Source: Orientallactaga sibirica (Eukaryota; Chordata; Mammalia; Rodentia; Dipodidae). Taken from it: 64,000 nt of DNA. The DNA is taken from the NCBI GenBank assembly GCA_036365145.1, contig JAEOAD010000001.1, forward strand, positions 99,607,501 through 99,671,500, given 5' to 3'. The notes below the pieces were generated by a model, which ran no database searches, was not told the origin of the DNA, and was given only the letters and a program-made list of their open reading frames with translations. The number at the start of each line of letters is the position of its first letter. Within the stretch, counting starts at the first letter, position 1. Below, in pieces: positions 46,183-56,917 of the stretch. A program made the position numbers and the translations under genes.

Positions 46183-46330
46183 AAGATGGGCATGATAGCA
46201 CTTTGAAGGCAGAGACAGGAGGATCATTGTGAGTTCAAGGTAAGACTGGACCTGCAGAGTGAGTTCCAGGTCAGCCCGGAGCAGAGTGAGACCCTACCTC
46301 AAAAATAAATAAATAAATAAATAAAATAAA
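46183..46330 (+). mobile_element. B1 SINE
   Basis: GATGGGCATGATAGCACTTT, GAGTTCCAGGTCAGCCCGGA, GTGAGACCCTACCTC and an AAATAAATAAATAAAT tail. Confidence 0.9.
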
Positions 46331-46540
46331 ATGCTTTGGAAGAATAAGCACATCATACAAAAACCCTCTAAGAAGAAGAGTGTGAAGAGAAGAGCTTTGG
46401 GCTTTTAAAGCTCATTCATCATAAAGATTTAAACAATTATAACAGCATAGTGTTGGCATTAGAACAGATAAATGGTTAAGTGGAAAAGAACATAACAATG
46501 AACTCAAGTATATATTAATATTTAATAATTATTTAAATAT

Positions 46541-46605
46541 TTTTGGCTTTTCTAGGTAGGGTCTTATTCAAGCCCAGACTGACCTGGAATTCATTCTACT
46601 TGCTT
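46541..46605 (-). mobile_element. B1 SINE fragment, antisense
   Basis: TAGGTAGGGTCTTATTCAAG and CCCAGACTGACCTGGAATTC; the distal part is missing. Confidence 0.8.
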
Positions 46606-46853
46606 ACTTTTTACATCTTAAGAAGCCTAAGTTAAGCTTACAGGAATTATAGAAGTTTCTAAAGAAAATACAGAGCTAGTAAAGGCTGAAGGAAACATCC
46701 ACAACCAGAAGATCTGACTGCAAAGCTTGACTTTTTCATTTGATTTATATGAACTGTAACAATGTTCATCATCTAATGGCTTTTAGTAATCTGTTGCCCC
46801 ATACAAAATAACTGAAAACATAACAAGTCAAACAGCACAGGCACTTTTGGTAT

Positions 46854-46868
46854 TATCATTTGATTTTT
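46854..46868. repeat. left target duplication of SINE
   Basis: TATCATTTGATTTTT, identical to 47085-47099. Confidence 0.9.
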
Positions 46869-47084
46869 ATTTTATTTTATTTATTTATTTGAGAGAGAGG
46901 AAGAGGTAGAGTGAGAGAGAGAGAGAGAGAGAATGGGTGTGTCAGGGCCACCAGCCACTGCAAACAAACTCCAGATGCATGCCCCCTGTTGTGCATCTGG
47001 CTTTATGTGGGTCCTGGAGAATAGAACCTGGATCCTTTGGCTTTGCAGGCAAACGCCTTAACCACTAAGCCATCTCTCCAGCCC
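46869..47084 (-). mobile_element. B2-related SINE with perfect target duplication
   Basis: Antisense; TTATTTATTTATTTGAGAGA tail, a GA run, GCCACTGCAAACAAACTCCA and the head AACCACTAAGCCATCTCTCC at the right. It is well preserved, and the 15-bp duplication is exact. Confidence 0.95.
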
Positions 47085-47099
47085 TATCATTTGATTTTT
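47085..47099. repeat. right target duplication of SINE
   Basis: TATCATTTGATTTTT, identical to 46854-46868. Confidence 0.9.
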
Positions 47100-47180
47100 G
47101 AGATATGGTCACTCTTTTTCTAAGGATGACCTTGAATGTCTGATCTCTCTAAGTGCTTTGATTATAGGTATGCATCACCA
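47100..47180 (-). mobile_element. B1-like fragment, antisense, decayed
   Basis: GGATGACCTTGAATGTCTGA and AAGTGCTTTGATTATAGGTA follow antisense B1. Confidence 0.6.
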
Positions 47181-47189
47181 AATCTATAT

Positions 47190-47265
47190 TCTGTGGTTCT
47201 GGGGATTGAACCCAGAGCGTCATGTATGCTAGGCAAAAACACTACTGATTTATTACATCCCCAGA
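47190..47265 (-). mobile_element. ID-like SINE, antisense
   Basis: GGGGATTGAACCCAGAGCGT, ATGCTAGGCAAAAACACTAC and TTACATCCCCAG. Together with the B1-like arm to the left this may be one compound (B4-like) element, into whose left side the 46869 SINE inserted. Confidence 0.75.
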
Positions 47266-47989
47266 ACAACACAGGTGTGTTGCACCACAGATTCTACAGA
47301 TATGGAGTTCAACCACCACTGGACTAGGTCTCTGTTTCAACATATCACCAGACTGGAATTCAGAAATTAGCCAGACTGGGTTCCTATCTCAGAAATTACT
47401 ATATAATCATTTGCCTTCAGATTCCATAGTGCCATGGCTGCACAAATGAAAGCTTTAATTTATTTCTGTCATCTGGGGGCTATTTCTAGGTTCCAAAAGC
47501 TGACCAATGTGCCCCATCTTGTGGCCTTATAGACAGGAAGCTTACAAAGAGGTTGCTTGCTTTCTGTCTGCTAACAGAGCCAGAGAGAATCCATTAGGAT
47601 GGGGAGCCAAGGACAAAGAAACATGAGCACAAAGTTAGCTGTAAGCATCTTTGCCATGTTTTGCTTGAAAATCAAGAATCTGTCCTGCCCACAGGCAAAG
47701 AAAGGCAAATATACAAGGTGTGATCCCCAGCCAACAGTGTTCGTGGCCAATCCTGAACTGTCTCCAGCACGCTGGACGAAGATGGGTTTTGATAGAGGGT
47801 GACTCATGGACTTCCGAGGTGACAGATTTTTAGGTGCCACAGGGAATTGCACACACATGAACTTTCAAACATGCCTCATTATGCCTAGGCACTGCAGACC
47901 ATTTTTATAAAAATGACTCAGGAAAACCAAAAAATCTATCATCAAAGCAAGAAAAGATAACTGACTCCCTGTCAAGGAATGAGCCACCC
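47266..47989. other. unassigned stretch with open frames on both strands at 47571-47858
   Basis: 47571-47858 (-, 95 codons) and 47599-47802 (+, 67 codons) overlap. Neither resembles a protein I know, and no splice or promoter signal is evident. Confidence 0.3.
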
Positions 47990-48430
47990 TTTGTTCATCA
48001 GCTAGAGCTGAGGTGAAACCACAGAGGAATTGGCAACATCAAAAAGAGTGCTGCTTCCACAGGCAGCCTGACAACCTCGGAGTGGTGGTAACAGACACTG
48101 AAGATACTCAAAGCATACCAAAGTGAAATCCAGATACTGCTGAGAGCTCAACACTACAGTAGACTTAAAACATACCCTCCAAGGCTCAGAGAATTCTGTG
48201 AAACAGAAGATGAAAGGACCGTAAGAGCCCCAAGGAGGGAGGGAATATCCAGAAGCATTGCTCCTCCCCAAATTGACTGACTCCTGCTCTTATAACTTAT
48301 AACCCCCACCCCCAAGGTGAATGCCAGCTATCCTACTGAGGAGGGCCCTCAGTGGAGTGGTGACAGAGAGGAGGGAAATAGTGGTACCAACACATGATGT
48401 GTCTACTTAGTAAAAAAAAATAATAATAAT
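47990..48430 (+). mobile_element. LINE-1 3' end
   Basis: CCAAGGCTCAGAGAATTCTG, GAATGCCAGCTATCC, GAGGAGGGCCCTCAG, GAGAGGAGGGAAATAGTGG, CCAACACATGATG and then an A-rich, AAT-rich tail. It parallels 29650-29880 and 51600-51840. Confidence 0.75.
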
Positions 48431-50221
48431 GATTTAGTCTTATGACCAAAATGTTTCCTAATTCAACTGTATGGCCTATATCACTACTATTTTCCAGCTG
48501 TCAAAAATCAAGGGGAAGGGTGGGATATGAAGGGAAAGAAAGGGAGTAACTTAAGAAAAACAAAATGAAACAAACAAAATTACAAAACATGACCAGAAAG
48601 CCTAATCCTTGACTATTGATTATGTTTCTCTCTGCATTGAAAAGAAGAAAGTTATCTTTGATCAAGGGCCTTTGCCAGCTAGAAAACTGTCTAAACCATT
48701 GTCACAGTAAATGGTTCCTGACAGAGTTCTTCTCGAGTTTTTCTGCAGCTCATTAGATAGTCACAGAGTTGGGCTGTCAACAACACACAGGAAAGGAGCC
48801 TAGTGCTGGATGGATCCCTTTGTTGTAAGTGTAATGACGGCTTCAAGGGCATGGGGTAAGAGACATTTGATGGCACTAAGAAGCAAGGTGATGGCATTTC
48901 ACAGAAATCATCCAAGTTTCAGCTACTCCCCGGCTATTTCTCTACCCTTGGCATAGGTTTTACTCCAGCTTGGAGGGAGAAGGCTACTCTTACTCTTCAG
49001 AGGTCATTAAACCCACTTCTCATCACTGAGGCAACGCAAGTCCTAGGCTGCCAAAAGCAATAAAAGCTACCACAAAGGGATGGAGAAAGGAGTAAGATCA
49101 CCCAGCTTTATATTCGAATATTAGCTTCCGTATGTCGGGCAACAAATTTAATAGCATATCATACTGTCTTGAAACAAACTTGGAAGTAAGAAGTCCTGAG
49201 ATTGAAACCTAGTTTGTCATATCTGGATGTTTGATCTTAGACAAATTAATATACTGTTTCGGTCTCAATAAAATCATGTTGGAAAGAGAAGCAAAACAAG
49301 TTTTTTTTTTTTTCCATTGAGTGAGATTTTTCTATTATATATATTACAGGTATTACCTCACTTAGTATCAAGCTATGAAGAAATATTTAACCAAAGGTCT
49401 TCAAATATAAACAAAGTCTAACAACTCAAGGGAATTAAAAATATTAATATTGAACTTGTATATTTCAGAATCAACCAAGGAAACAGTTAAACATTTAAAT
49501 ATGTACACTAAACCCTAAAAATAATAAATTAAGGGATTTATAAGGAAAACATTCAGAAGAAATTGATAATATTCACTGGTGACTTACTCTCTGTCCTCCC
49601 ATCAAATGTTTCTGTTCCATTTCATGTGGAATGTTTGGATGATGTTAAGGGTTGTCATATGAGCAGGGCACAAGTACCAGTGATTGATTCAAAAGGAAAG
49701 CAGTGGGAAGAACAGTCTTTCTTTGGTCACATAGCCATCCTTCTGTCAACAAACACAGCCAGGAATTTAAAGTTCAGTTTCAGGAGCTGGGATCCCAGTA
49801 TTAGCTGGTTATTCATGATAGCACAAATAGAGGTACTAAACATATAAAAACTCATTAATAATTACATGGAAATGTATTTAGTTAACTAACATAGGTAAGA
49901 AAGTTAAAGCTTAGGGCAATTTATTAACTTGCCACCTATGTAAAAATGTGTATAAGTGTTTTAAACTCTGTTACATTTAAAACTTATTTGAAGGTCTATT
50001 ATTAATATAATGTGTATTGAATTAAGGATAGCCTTAAACAAGCAAGGTAATTCTGAACCCTTTTCAGCAACTCTAGTAGTAGTACAAAAGAGATTATTGG
50101 ATTGGGTTCAAAGAAAAATGTAGGAAAGATGGAAAGAGTTTTACATAGGTGTGGAAAGGGCTGTGTAATTGGTTAAGTAAAAAAGGCAAAAGGAATACTA
50201 GCTTACTTTCTTTCTTATTCT
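48431..50221. other. unique sequence, no gene seen
   Basis: A T-run at 49302-49313; no family or gene recognised. The 94-codon frame at 49563-49847 has no match I know. Confidence 0.4.
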
Positions 50222-50348
50222 TTGAGGGGGTCCAAGGTAGGGTCTCACTCTTGCCCAGGCTGACCTGGAATTTGCTATGTAGTCACAGTCTGGCCTCCAC
50301 CTCACAGTGATTCCCCTGCCTCTGCCTCCCAAGTGCTGGGAATACTAG
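50222..50348 (-). mobile_element. B1 SINE, antisense
   Basis: GTAGGGTCTCACTCTTGCCC, AGGCTGACCTGGAATTTGCT, CCTCCACCTCACAGTG and CTGCCTCCCAAGTGCTGGGA in order. Confidence 0.9.
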
Positions 50349-50837
50349 TTTTCTTAATCAGGTTTAACCCAAAACTATATTTACAGCTTTACTTCTATTT
50401 GACTTGTACTTAAAATTTATAGAACTTAAGCTTCAGGAAAAGTCTATCTAGTTCTCTTCCAATGGAATTATCTTCCGAGTGAGAACCAAAGAGAAGCAAG
50501 TTCTAGTCCAGCTAAAATTAGAGAGGAAGTTCTTTTAACCATAGTATTTAAATAACTGTGTAACAAAGAATCAATGTTTATTTTTTCTATGTTTTTAGAG
50601 ATACACTTTTGAACAAATATGTAGGGTACTTATGTATAATATATCCAGATCAAGTCAAGGTAAGCCTGCTTTCCATCCCTTCAGAAATTATTTCTACCTG
50701 TAAGTTTCAGACTCTTACAGTTAGTTATGTTATGATACAAAATATATGTAGGCTATTATCACCCTACTAATTTGCCTATCAATTTCCATTAATTTCTTAC
50801 ACATTTATTCTAATGGGTGAAATGTTTTATATCATAT
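50349..50837. other. unique AT-rich stretch
   Basis: Nothing recognised. Confidence 0.4.
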
Positions 50838-50935
50838 TGTTGCAGTGACTCTTTTGTGCTGGGATAAAGCATCCAACCAAAAGCAGCTGATAGAGAAAGT
50901 TGTGTTATTTTTCCCGCCCCTTGGGGGAGGAGGTT

Positions 50936-50985
50936 TTTTTTTTTTTTTTTTTTTTTTTTTGTTTGTTTGTTTTTAATCTGTTTGC
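50936..50985 (+). repeat. poly-T and (TTTG)n run
   Basis: More than 20 consecutive T, then GTTTGTTTGTTTTT. Confidence 0.9.
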
Positions 50986-51082
50986 TTTACTTTTTTTTAC
51001 TATTACTTTGGCTTACAGTCTCCAGGGACAGTTCTGTGATGGTAATAGACAGCATGGCATGAGAAGATGCTAGAAGGCACCT

Positions 51083-51840
51083 TTATTGATGTAATGCTCA
51101 TACAAGTGCAGTAGTGGCAATCAGCCATGGTGGGTAACCAACTGCTCTTTATTTGGCTAATAGATCCACTCAGTGGAATGGAACTCATTGCTGGAACTGG
51201 GAAATAAGTCAAAACCAGGTACAAAAAATGAGCTCAGTCTCCAAGAGCAAGATACCACCAAATGTGGGCTAGAAGAGAGCCAACGCATATAAATTTCCCT
51301 CCAAAACATAGATGGTCATCCCTTCTACCTAGTACTAACTTTTCTCTCCGATGGAGAATTTGCTTATCTTTTTTCAGGTGGACAACGAACTTGAAGGGAG
51401 GATCAGATAACCACACCTCACCAGGGCCCCAGCTGAAACCATAGAACAACGCAGGGGAAGGGCAAGAGTTCAGCATTCATAGTAATCATGACACCAGAAA
51501 AAGGCTGAAGTAGATAAACACAAAGAACATCCAACACCAACTTAGCCAGATATCCAGAGACACAGAGGCTCCCAAAACCTCATCACTGAATCAGAACTAA
51601 AATGACCCCGATGTGGCTCAGGGAAACTCGTGGAAGAGGGGGCGGAAAGATTGTTAGAGTCATAGTTGGGGCATTATGCACAGAGACTGGGGCCAACCCC
51701 CCAGAACTCTTAACTAACCTCACAATGCTTGACCCACATTCCCCATTGACAAGGATCCCTTTGAAAGAGGGAGGACAGGGAGGAGGACAATGGAACCTTT
51801 ACTATGAATGTAAAATCAAAATAATATATATATATATATT
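51083..51840 (+). mobile_element. LINE-1 3' end inserted in the LTR
   Basis: Matches 29130-29880 almost throughout: ATGCTCATACAAGTGCAGTA, GATCCACTCAGTGGAATGGA, AGATATCCAGAGACACAGAG, then an A-rich tail turned into an (AT)n run (51823-51838). No inverted part here. Confidence 0.9.
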
Positions 51841-51911
51841 AGGTGACACCTAATTCAAACTACCACACAAGTCATGTTCTTTATTTTTACTCAAATTGAA
51901 TGCATTTGTTA

Positions 51912-51913
<2 letters not shown>

Positions 51914-51946
<33 letters not shown>
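51914..51946 (+). repeat. (AC)n microsatellite
   Basis: About 16 AC units. Confidence 0.95.
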
Positions 51947-51947
<1 letters not shown>

Positions 51948-52034
51948 TCTTTAGCAAATGGTTAACAGGTTAACATACTGGCTTTGTTCTTGTGGGTTCA
52001 TCTTAAAATGGTTCCTTTTATTTATTCATTTGCG

Positions 52035-52125
52035 TGTTTGGGGATTGAACATAGAGCCTTGTACATGCTGGGCAAGCTATCTACCACTGAGTTACATCTT
52101 TAGTTTTTTTTTTTTTTTTCCATAT
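52035..52125 (-). mobile_element. ID-like SINE, antisense
   Basis: GTTTGGGGATTGAACATAGA, CCTTGTACATGCTGGGCAAG, TCTACCACTGAGTTACATCT, then a poly-T stretch. Confidence 0.8.
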
Positions 52126-52139
52126 CATTCTTAATTTAT

Positions 52140-52830
52140 ATCTCTTTGCCCTAATTCTCTCAATCATTTTCAGCTATGCAGCATTCTTCATTTGTTGTGA
52201 GAAATCTCTCCTTACTCCAGATATCTCCTGGCACCTCAGAGCTGCTTCCTCTGGAAGTCTGGATAAGAGCAGGACATTGATTGATTGTGAGTTTCGTCTT
52301 CTGTCATGGAGATACACAGCAAAGTGCTTCATCCTGTGAATAATCACTTGAGGAAACAAACCCAAATGCTGCAGAATCAAGCAATAAGGTTTAGGCTTTC
52401 TTTCATTCACTTTGACAATAGCAGTAATCCAAACCCAATCGCACTGCTATTAAAAAACAAGGTGGAGGCTGGCAACCAAGAAAGGACGTGTTATTGTCAA
52501 AGCAACCCTCATTGCAGCTGAAAGACTCATATTTAGAAGAAAACAAAGCTCTCTGCCTTGATATGGGATAATTATTGGTTAGGAAGGGAATTCTGAATAA
52601 TTTTACAGATGTTGTGTTGCCACTGAATAAACAAATAGCACCCATCTACTGTATCTCAATACACTGTATTTCCACTGAAGGCCCCTCCAGGAATGCTGTG
52701 GGTAGCAATTATTCTCAAGTTGCACATGCTGTGAGCAGAGGCAATGATCCACTAAGGACTGTGCTGTTGAAGGAGAATAAGGAAGGGTATCCCCTTTGCT
52801 TTTCCCAATGTTTTCTTTGAGATAAAAAAG
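52140..52830. other. repeat-free block, candidate conserved non-coding element
   Basis: About 700 bp without any repeat signature, between repeat-rich flanks. It contains homeodomain-type strings (GATAATTATTGG at 52567-52578) and few CpGs. Open frames occur on both strands at once, as in slowly evolving non-coding DNA with few stops, but none has a coding pattern. Conservation cannot be judged from one genome. Confidence 0.3.
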
Positions 52831-54490
52831 AACAATTAGACATATGTTAAGAATGGGAGAGAAACAAAATAAAAAAATTTAAAAAACGAATGTAAGAGAG
52901 AAAATAAGGTAGTAAAGACAAAATATCTAAGTAATAATGAAGATAAAAATTTCAAGAATATGATATAAGATTTATGCATTAAAAGGTAAGATATGTAAAA
53001 ACAGAAATTAATAAATTTAGAGCAGAAATTATTAAAATAATATCTTCGAGAAAATACATTTCTATGAAAGCAGAAATGGGGTGAGAAGTTGTTACTTTCC
53101 ATTATAATGCCATTGAAATTTTTAACCATGCCATGTACTATTTGGATATAAGTTGTTTAAAAAAAGATGCTGGAAAGTAAGGCTAACATTTTAAAAAATT
53201 GATTTATGTAAAAATAGACTCTGATCTACATTCATTAAGAAAGGATATAAATGTAAAATCTTACTTTTAAAATAAGACCTCATAATCACAGTAATGTGGG
53301 AGGGTCAAGCATTTATTGCTACATCTTTCAAATGCAAAACTGAGATTCAAAAAAAAAGATTAAATACTCCTTGAAGATTACATAGATACTGTGGAAAGAT
53401 GCTTAGAATAGGTGTGAGATTCCAGGTTTAAGTCTAGGGAGCTTATTTCCCTTCATCTGTAAATTGTGTAGCACAAAAAGGCTAAATATTTTAGAGAAAA
53501 GTCTTTTCACCATGGAAATACTGACTGAAACTGTGAAACAGGTTGAAAAATAATTAAGGTTGTTTTAAATCAAGCAGAGGTGAGCCATGCTGGGTAAGGC
53601 ACATTAGGCATCAATTGTGCATAGCCCTGGAACGGTAAGGTGACAAGCATGTCATTCCATTCATGGTCTCCAACAGAAAGTACTGGAATTAGTGGACTGA
53701 AAATCAAGCATAATGTAGTGATGCTGACATCGAGAAAACAGCAAAGGCAACAAACAAATGTATTTGTCTCACTGAGGCTGTGTTGGGGGGAGAGTAAGGA
53801 AGATGCTGACTGAGGACATAATCTTTACAGATAAGCAGCAGGAACCAGCCCTGGCAGCCTGGACCACTCTCCCATTCTTTATTACAGCTCTTTGCATGGG
53901 GAAGTGAAGATGGGGTGGGGTTGGGGCACTCTGCTTCATCTGTGCCATTTGCTGAGTGTTTTGTTTGTTTCCTGGGAATTTCAAGTCTGCTGCAAGGAGA
54001 TGTGGGCAATGATGCTTGGATGCCTTCTCCTTGGAGATGAACTCAGAATGTCTGTATATTATTATTCTCTTTCTCTCTCTGGAAATGGGCCTTTTTGGAA
54101 GGGGGGATAGTCAGGGTTTAGGATTTTTGTACTGTGTCTGATTGAATATCTCTTCTTTTCATATTTGCACATGCCCTGAGCTTACACACAGCTCTGCATA
54201 CTTTGTACTTAAGAAGAGATTTCACAATGATGGTTTTGATGAAATATTAGGTGGAAGAAGCAACAGGGATAGGATGTCAAATTCCTCCATTGCCTTCCAG
54301 TTCAGTTGTCCAGGCTATGAATTTATGCATTGGAAGAGGGAATGGAGCCAGGGAGTTGTCCTGAAGCTAAAATTCCATAGGAAAAATAGGGGAGGAAAAG
54401 AAAAACTATAATTTAATATTAGTTTTGTGGCTTTATCTATCCCTTTCTCTGTGTGTCTTTATTTATCTCCATTACTTTCTATCTCTTTCC
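52831..54490. other. unique sequence, no gene seen
   Basis: AT-rich to 53400, then more balanced. Overlapping minus-strand frames at 53704-54009 show no known domain. Confidence 0.4.
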
Positions 54491-54497
54491 CCAACTC

Positions 54498-54528
54498 AAC
54501 AACAACAACACACACACACACACACACC
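54498..54528 (+). repeat. (AAC)n-(AC)n simple repeat
   Basis: CAACAACAACAACA followed by about 10 AC units. Confidence 0.9.
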
Positions 54529-54650
54529 CTATCTCCTCATGGGGTCTGAATAACCTTAATAGAGGACTCAGTTAATCATCTGTTATCCACACTCATCACT
54601 CCTTCATCTTGTATCCAAACTTGCAGTTTGATCAAAGTTACAAATTGAGG

Positions 54651-54653
<3 letters not shown>

Positions 54654-54694
<41 letters not shown>
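54654..54694 (+). repeat. (GA)n microsatellite
   Basis: About 20 GA units. Confidence 0.95.
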
Positions 54695-54698
<4 letters not shown>

Positions 54699-54783
54699 GA
54701 GAGAATGGATAGAAAGGTAAATATAGTAAATTTACTGTAGTTCAAGATAGCCTTCACCTCTGATACATATACAAACTGTCACT

Positions 54784-54795
54784 CCTAAGTATTTT
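54784..54795. repeat. left target duplication of SINE
   Basis: CCTAAGTATTTT, identical to 55070-55081. Confidence 0.85.
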
Positions 54796-55069
54796 CTTTT
54801 TCTTTTTTCTTTTCTTTTTCTTTTTCTTTTTCTTTTTCTTTTTGGAGAGAGACAGACAGAGAGGGAGAGGGAGACAGATAGAGAATGGGCTTGCCAGCAG
54901 CCTCTCAGCTGCTATGAACAAAATCCAGATGCGTGCGCCCCCTTGTGGACAAGTGCAGCATTGCGCCCTTGTGTCACTGCATCTGGCTAAGCATGGGACC
55001 TGGAGATTGGAACCGGGATCTTAGGCTTAGCAGGCAGGTGCCTTAACTGCTAAGCCATCTCTCCAGCCC
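54796..55069 (-). mobile_element. B2-related SINE with target duplication
   Basis: Antisense, with an expanded (CTTTTT)n tail at the left (54796-54843), CAGCCTCTCAGCTGCTATGA, and head AACTGCTAAGCCATCTCTCC at the right. It is the same subfamily as 20484 and 26354. Confidence 0.95.
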
Positions 55070-55081
55070 CCTAAGTATTTT
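55070..55081. repeat. right target duplication of SINE
   Basis: CCTAAGTATTTT, identical to 54784-54795. Confidence 0.85.
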
Positions 55082-55737
55082 AGTAAACACTCTCCCTTTG
55101 ATTCAACAGTAAAAAGTATAGACAGATGGTGGAAACCCTGACATTTGTTATTATTGTTGTTGTTAAAAGAACAAACTGGAAATGCAAAAATCAGCTCAGA
55201 ACTTTTCATGAGGGATTGTTCTAGAATAATGGAACAAGAATCTCATGGTGAGAGTGACTTCCATGCACTCTGCAATTTTCTTCCATCTTCACCCACAGTG
55301 TGAATGGCATAGCTCTGGAAAGGCCCATTGGTGTATTTGGGTGCAGGATAGAAATGGGGCAGTAGGCCAAGAACCCAGGCTGAAAAAAAAGCAGGCAAGG
55401 CAAGGACAGAGACATGGAGACATTGACACCAATGTCTCTGTTCCATAGAGTAATAAAGACAGACATAGATATGGAGGGACTTCCCAGAGATGTCCTAGAA
55501 ATAGGTCAGCTTTAGCCCAGCCATTCTGGGACATGTTATTCAATTGTCTATCTACTTTGCTATAATTTTAATATTTTCTGTCAATCCTACTATGTAAAAT
55601 CATGTAGATGTTATACTCAAGCCAGTTATGAAGAGTCAGTATCACTTTATACTAGAAAAATAATAACATTACAAGTATTATTTTATTTTAACATTTTAAG
55701 TGTTTCTTTTGATGGAGAATGGGGATCCTGCCTGACT
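55082..55737. other. unique sequence, no gene seen
   Basis: At 55221-55543 several frames are open on both strands at once. None resembles a known protein. Confidence 0.35.
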
Positions 55738-55846
55738 ATATAGATATAGATATAGATATAGATATAGATATATAGATATATAGATATATAGATATATAGA
55801 TATATAGATATATATAGAGAGAGATATATATAGAGAGAGATAGAGA
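55738..55846 (+). repeat. (TAGATA)n microsatellite with GA-rich end
   Basis: TAGATA and TATAGA units across about 85 bp, then AGAGAGA. It directly precedes an antisense B1. Confidence 0.9.
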
Positions 55847-55847
55847 G

Positions 55848-55970
55848 TGTTAGGGTCTCACTCTAGCCCCAGGCTAACCTATAATTCACTATGTATTTTT
55901 TAGGCTGGTTTCAAACTCAGAGTGATCCAAGTGGTGGGATTAAAGGCAGGTGCTGCCATGCCTGGTGAAT
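55848..55970 (-). mobile_element. B1 SINE, antisense, decayed
   Basis: TAGGGTCTCACTCTAGCCCC, AGGCTAACCTATAATTCACT and TGGGATTAAAGGCAGGTGC. Confidence 0.85.
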
Positions 55971-56119
55971 ATTTATTTTAAATTTATAAAAAAAGAATGA
56001 TATAGGAATGAATAAGGTAGAAAGGAAACAAAAATAATAGTAGGTATGCCATATATTTCAGTAGTGGAATACTAGCCTAGTGTGTGTGTGAGGACTTGGG
56101 TTTAATCTTGCTGCACAAA

Positions 56120-56202
56120 AGACAAGAAGGATGAACAGAGGAAAGGAAGGGAGGAAAGAAAGGAGGAAGGGAGGGAAGGAGGAAGGGATGAAGGAAGGAA
56201 GA
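56120..56202 (+). repeat. (GGAA)n purine repeat
   Basis: GGAA, GGGA and GAAA units in an uninterrupted purine-rich run. Confidence 0.9.
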
Positions 56203-56304
56203 ATAAAGATTGATTAATGTTACCAAAGCATGGAAGATATAGAAATATAATGATACTTTCAACACAAAGTTCCTCTTTAGGTTGAGGAAGATTCATCAGC
56301 ATTT

Positions 56305-56566
56305 TAAAAGTACTTTCTTACAAGCCTGCCAGCCAGAGTTCAATTATCCAGTACCTACCTAAAGCTAGATGTGTAATATTGCAGGCATTTCAATATACCT
56401 ATGGCAATGGAGGGGGGTGGAACCAGGGGAATCTGGAAGCATGTGAACCAACAAGGTTGGCTCACACACAACAGCAACAAGGGAATCTCTTTCTTAAATT
56501 GAAGGCTGAAGAGAAGGTTGTCCTCTGACTTCCACATACACTTATCCATACACACACATTACACAC
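56305..56566 (+). mobile_element. B4 (RSINE-type) SINE, decayed
   Basis: Left tRNA/ID-like arm (CAAGCCTGCCAGCCAGAGTT then CAATTATCCAGTACC). Right arm GAAGGTTGTCCTCTGACTTC then CACATACACTTATCC and an ACAC end. This order is that of rodent B4/RSINE elements. Confidence 0.65.
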
Positions 56567-56917
56567 TGTGGTGGTCTGAACATCTATCCTCCATAGCCTG
56601 AGATGTTTTTGATTAACATTAAGCTTTCTAAGTAGTCTTCAGCAGGTAGAGCCATGTGAGAAGAGGCGTGTCACTGGAGACAGATTTTGAGTCCAGCCCT
56701 ACTAGCTGTGTAGAGAGCCAGCATGAATGAGCTCTGGCTGCTGGTGCCAGCTGGTGATGGCTCTTGTCTGTCTCTGATGTGAATGTATGAAGCAAACCAG
56801 CTTCCTCTGCCATGATGAAGCTTTCCCTGGATTCTGTAAGCCTGAAGGAAACCCTTTCCTCCCATATACTGCTTCTGGTCAGGTATTTGTCCCAGCAATG
56901 TGAAAGAAACTCCAACA
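56567..56917 (+). mobile_element. solo MaLR-type LTR
   Basis: Starts TGTGGTGGTCTGAACATCTA and ends GAAACTCCAACA (TG...CA), about 351 bp. It has GAGGCGTGTCACTGGAGACA, CAGCTTCCTCTGCCATGATG and AAACCCTTTCCTCCCATA blocks. Flanked by CACAC (56562-56566) and CACAT (56918-56922), a near-match 5-bp duplication in low-complexity sequence. The fragment at 1186-1466 is its close relative. Confidence 0.8.

Larger units (their letters stand above)
50838..51867 (-). mobile_element. MaLR-like LTR, split by a LINE-1 insertion
   Basis: Left part: TGTTGCAGTGACTCTTTTGT then GCTGGGATAAAGCATCC, and after a poly-T region GCTTACAGTCTCCAGGGACA. Right end: GTGACACCTAATTCAAACTA then CCACA, i.e. minus-strand start TGTGGTAGTTTGAATTAGGT. 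Only the two ends of one LTR are present; an L1 3' end (51083-51840) and a poly-T stretch lie between. The LTR runs on the minus strand. Confidence 0.75.

Noticed and set aside
47571..47858. Overlapping open frames on both strands
   Set aside because: Considered as a processed pseudogene, but neither translation resembles a protein I know and no A tail or target duplication is seen next to it.
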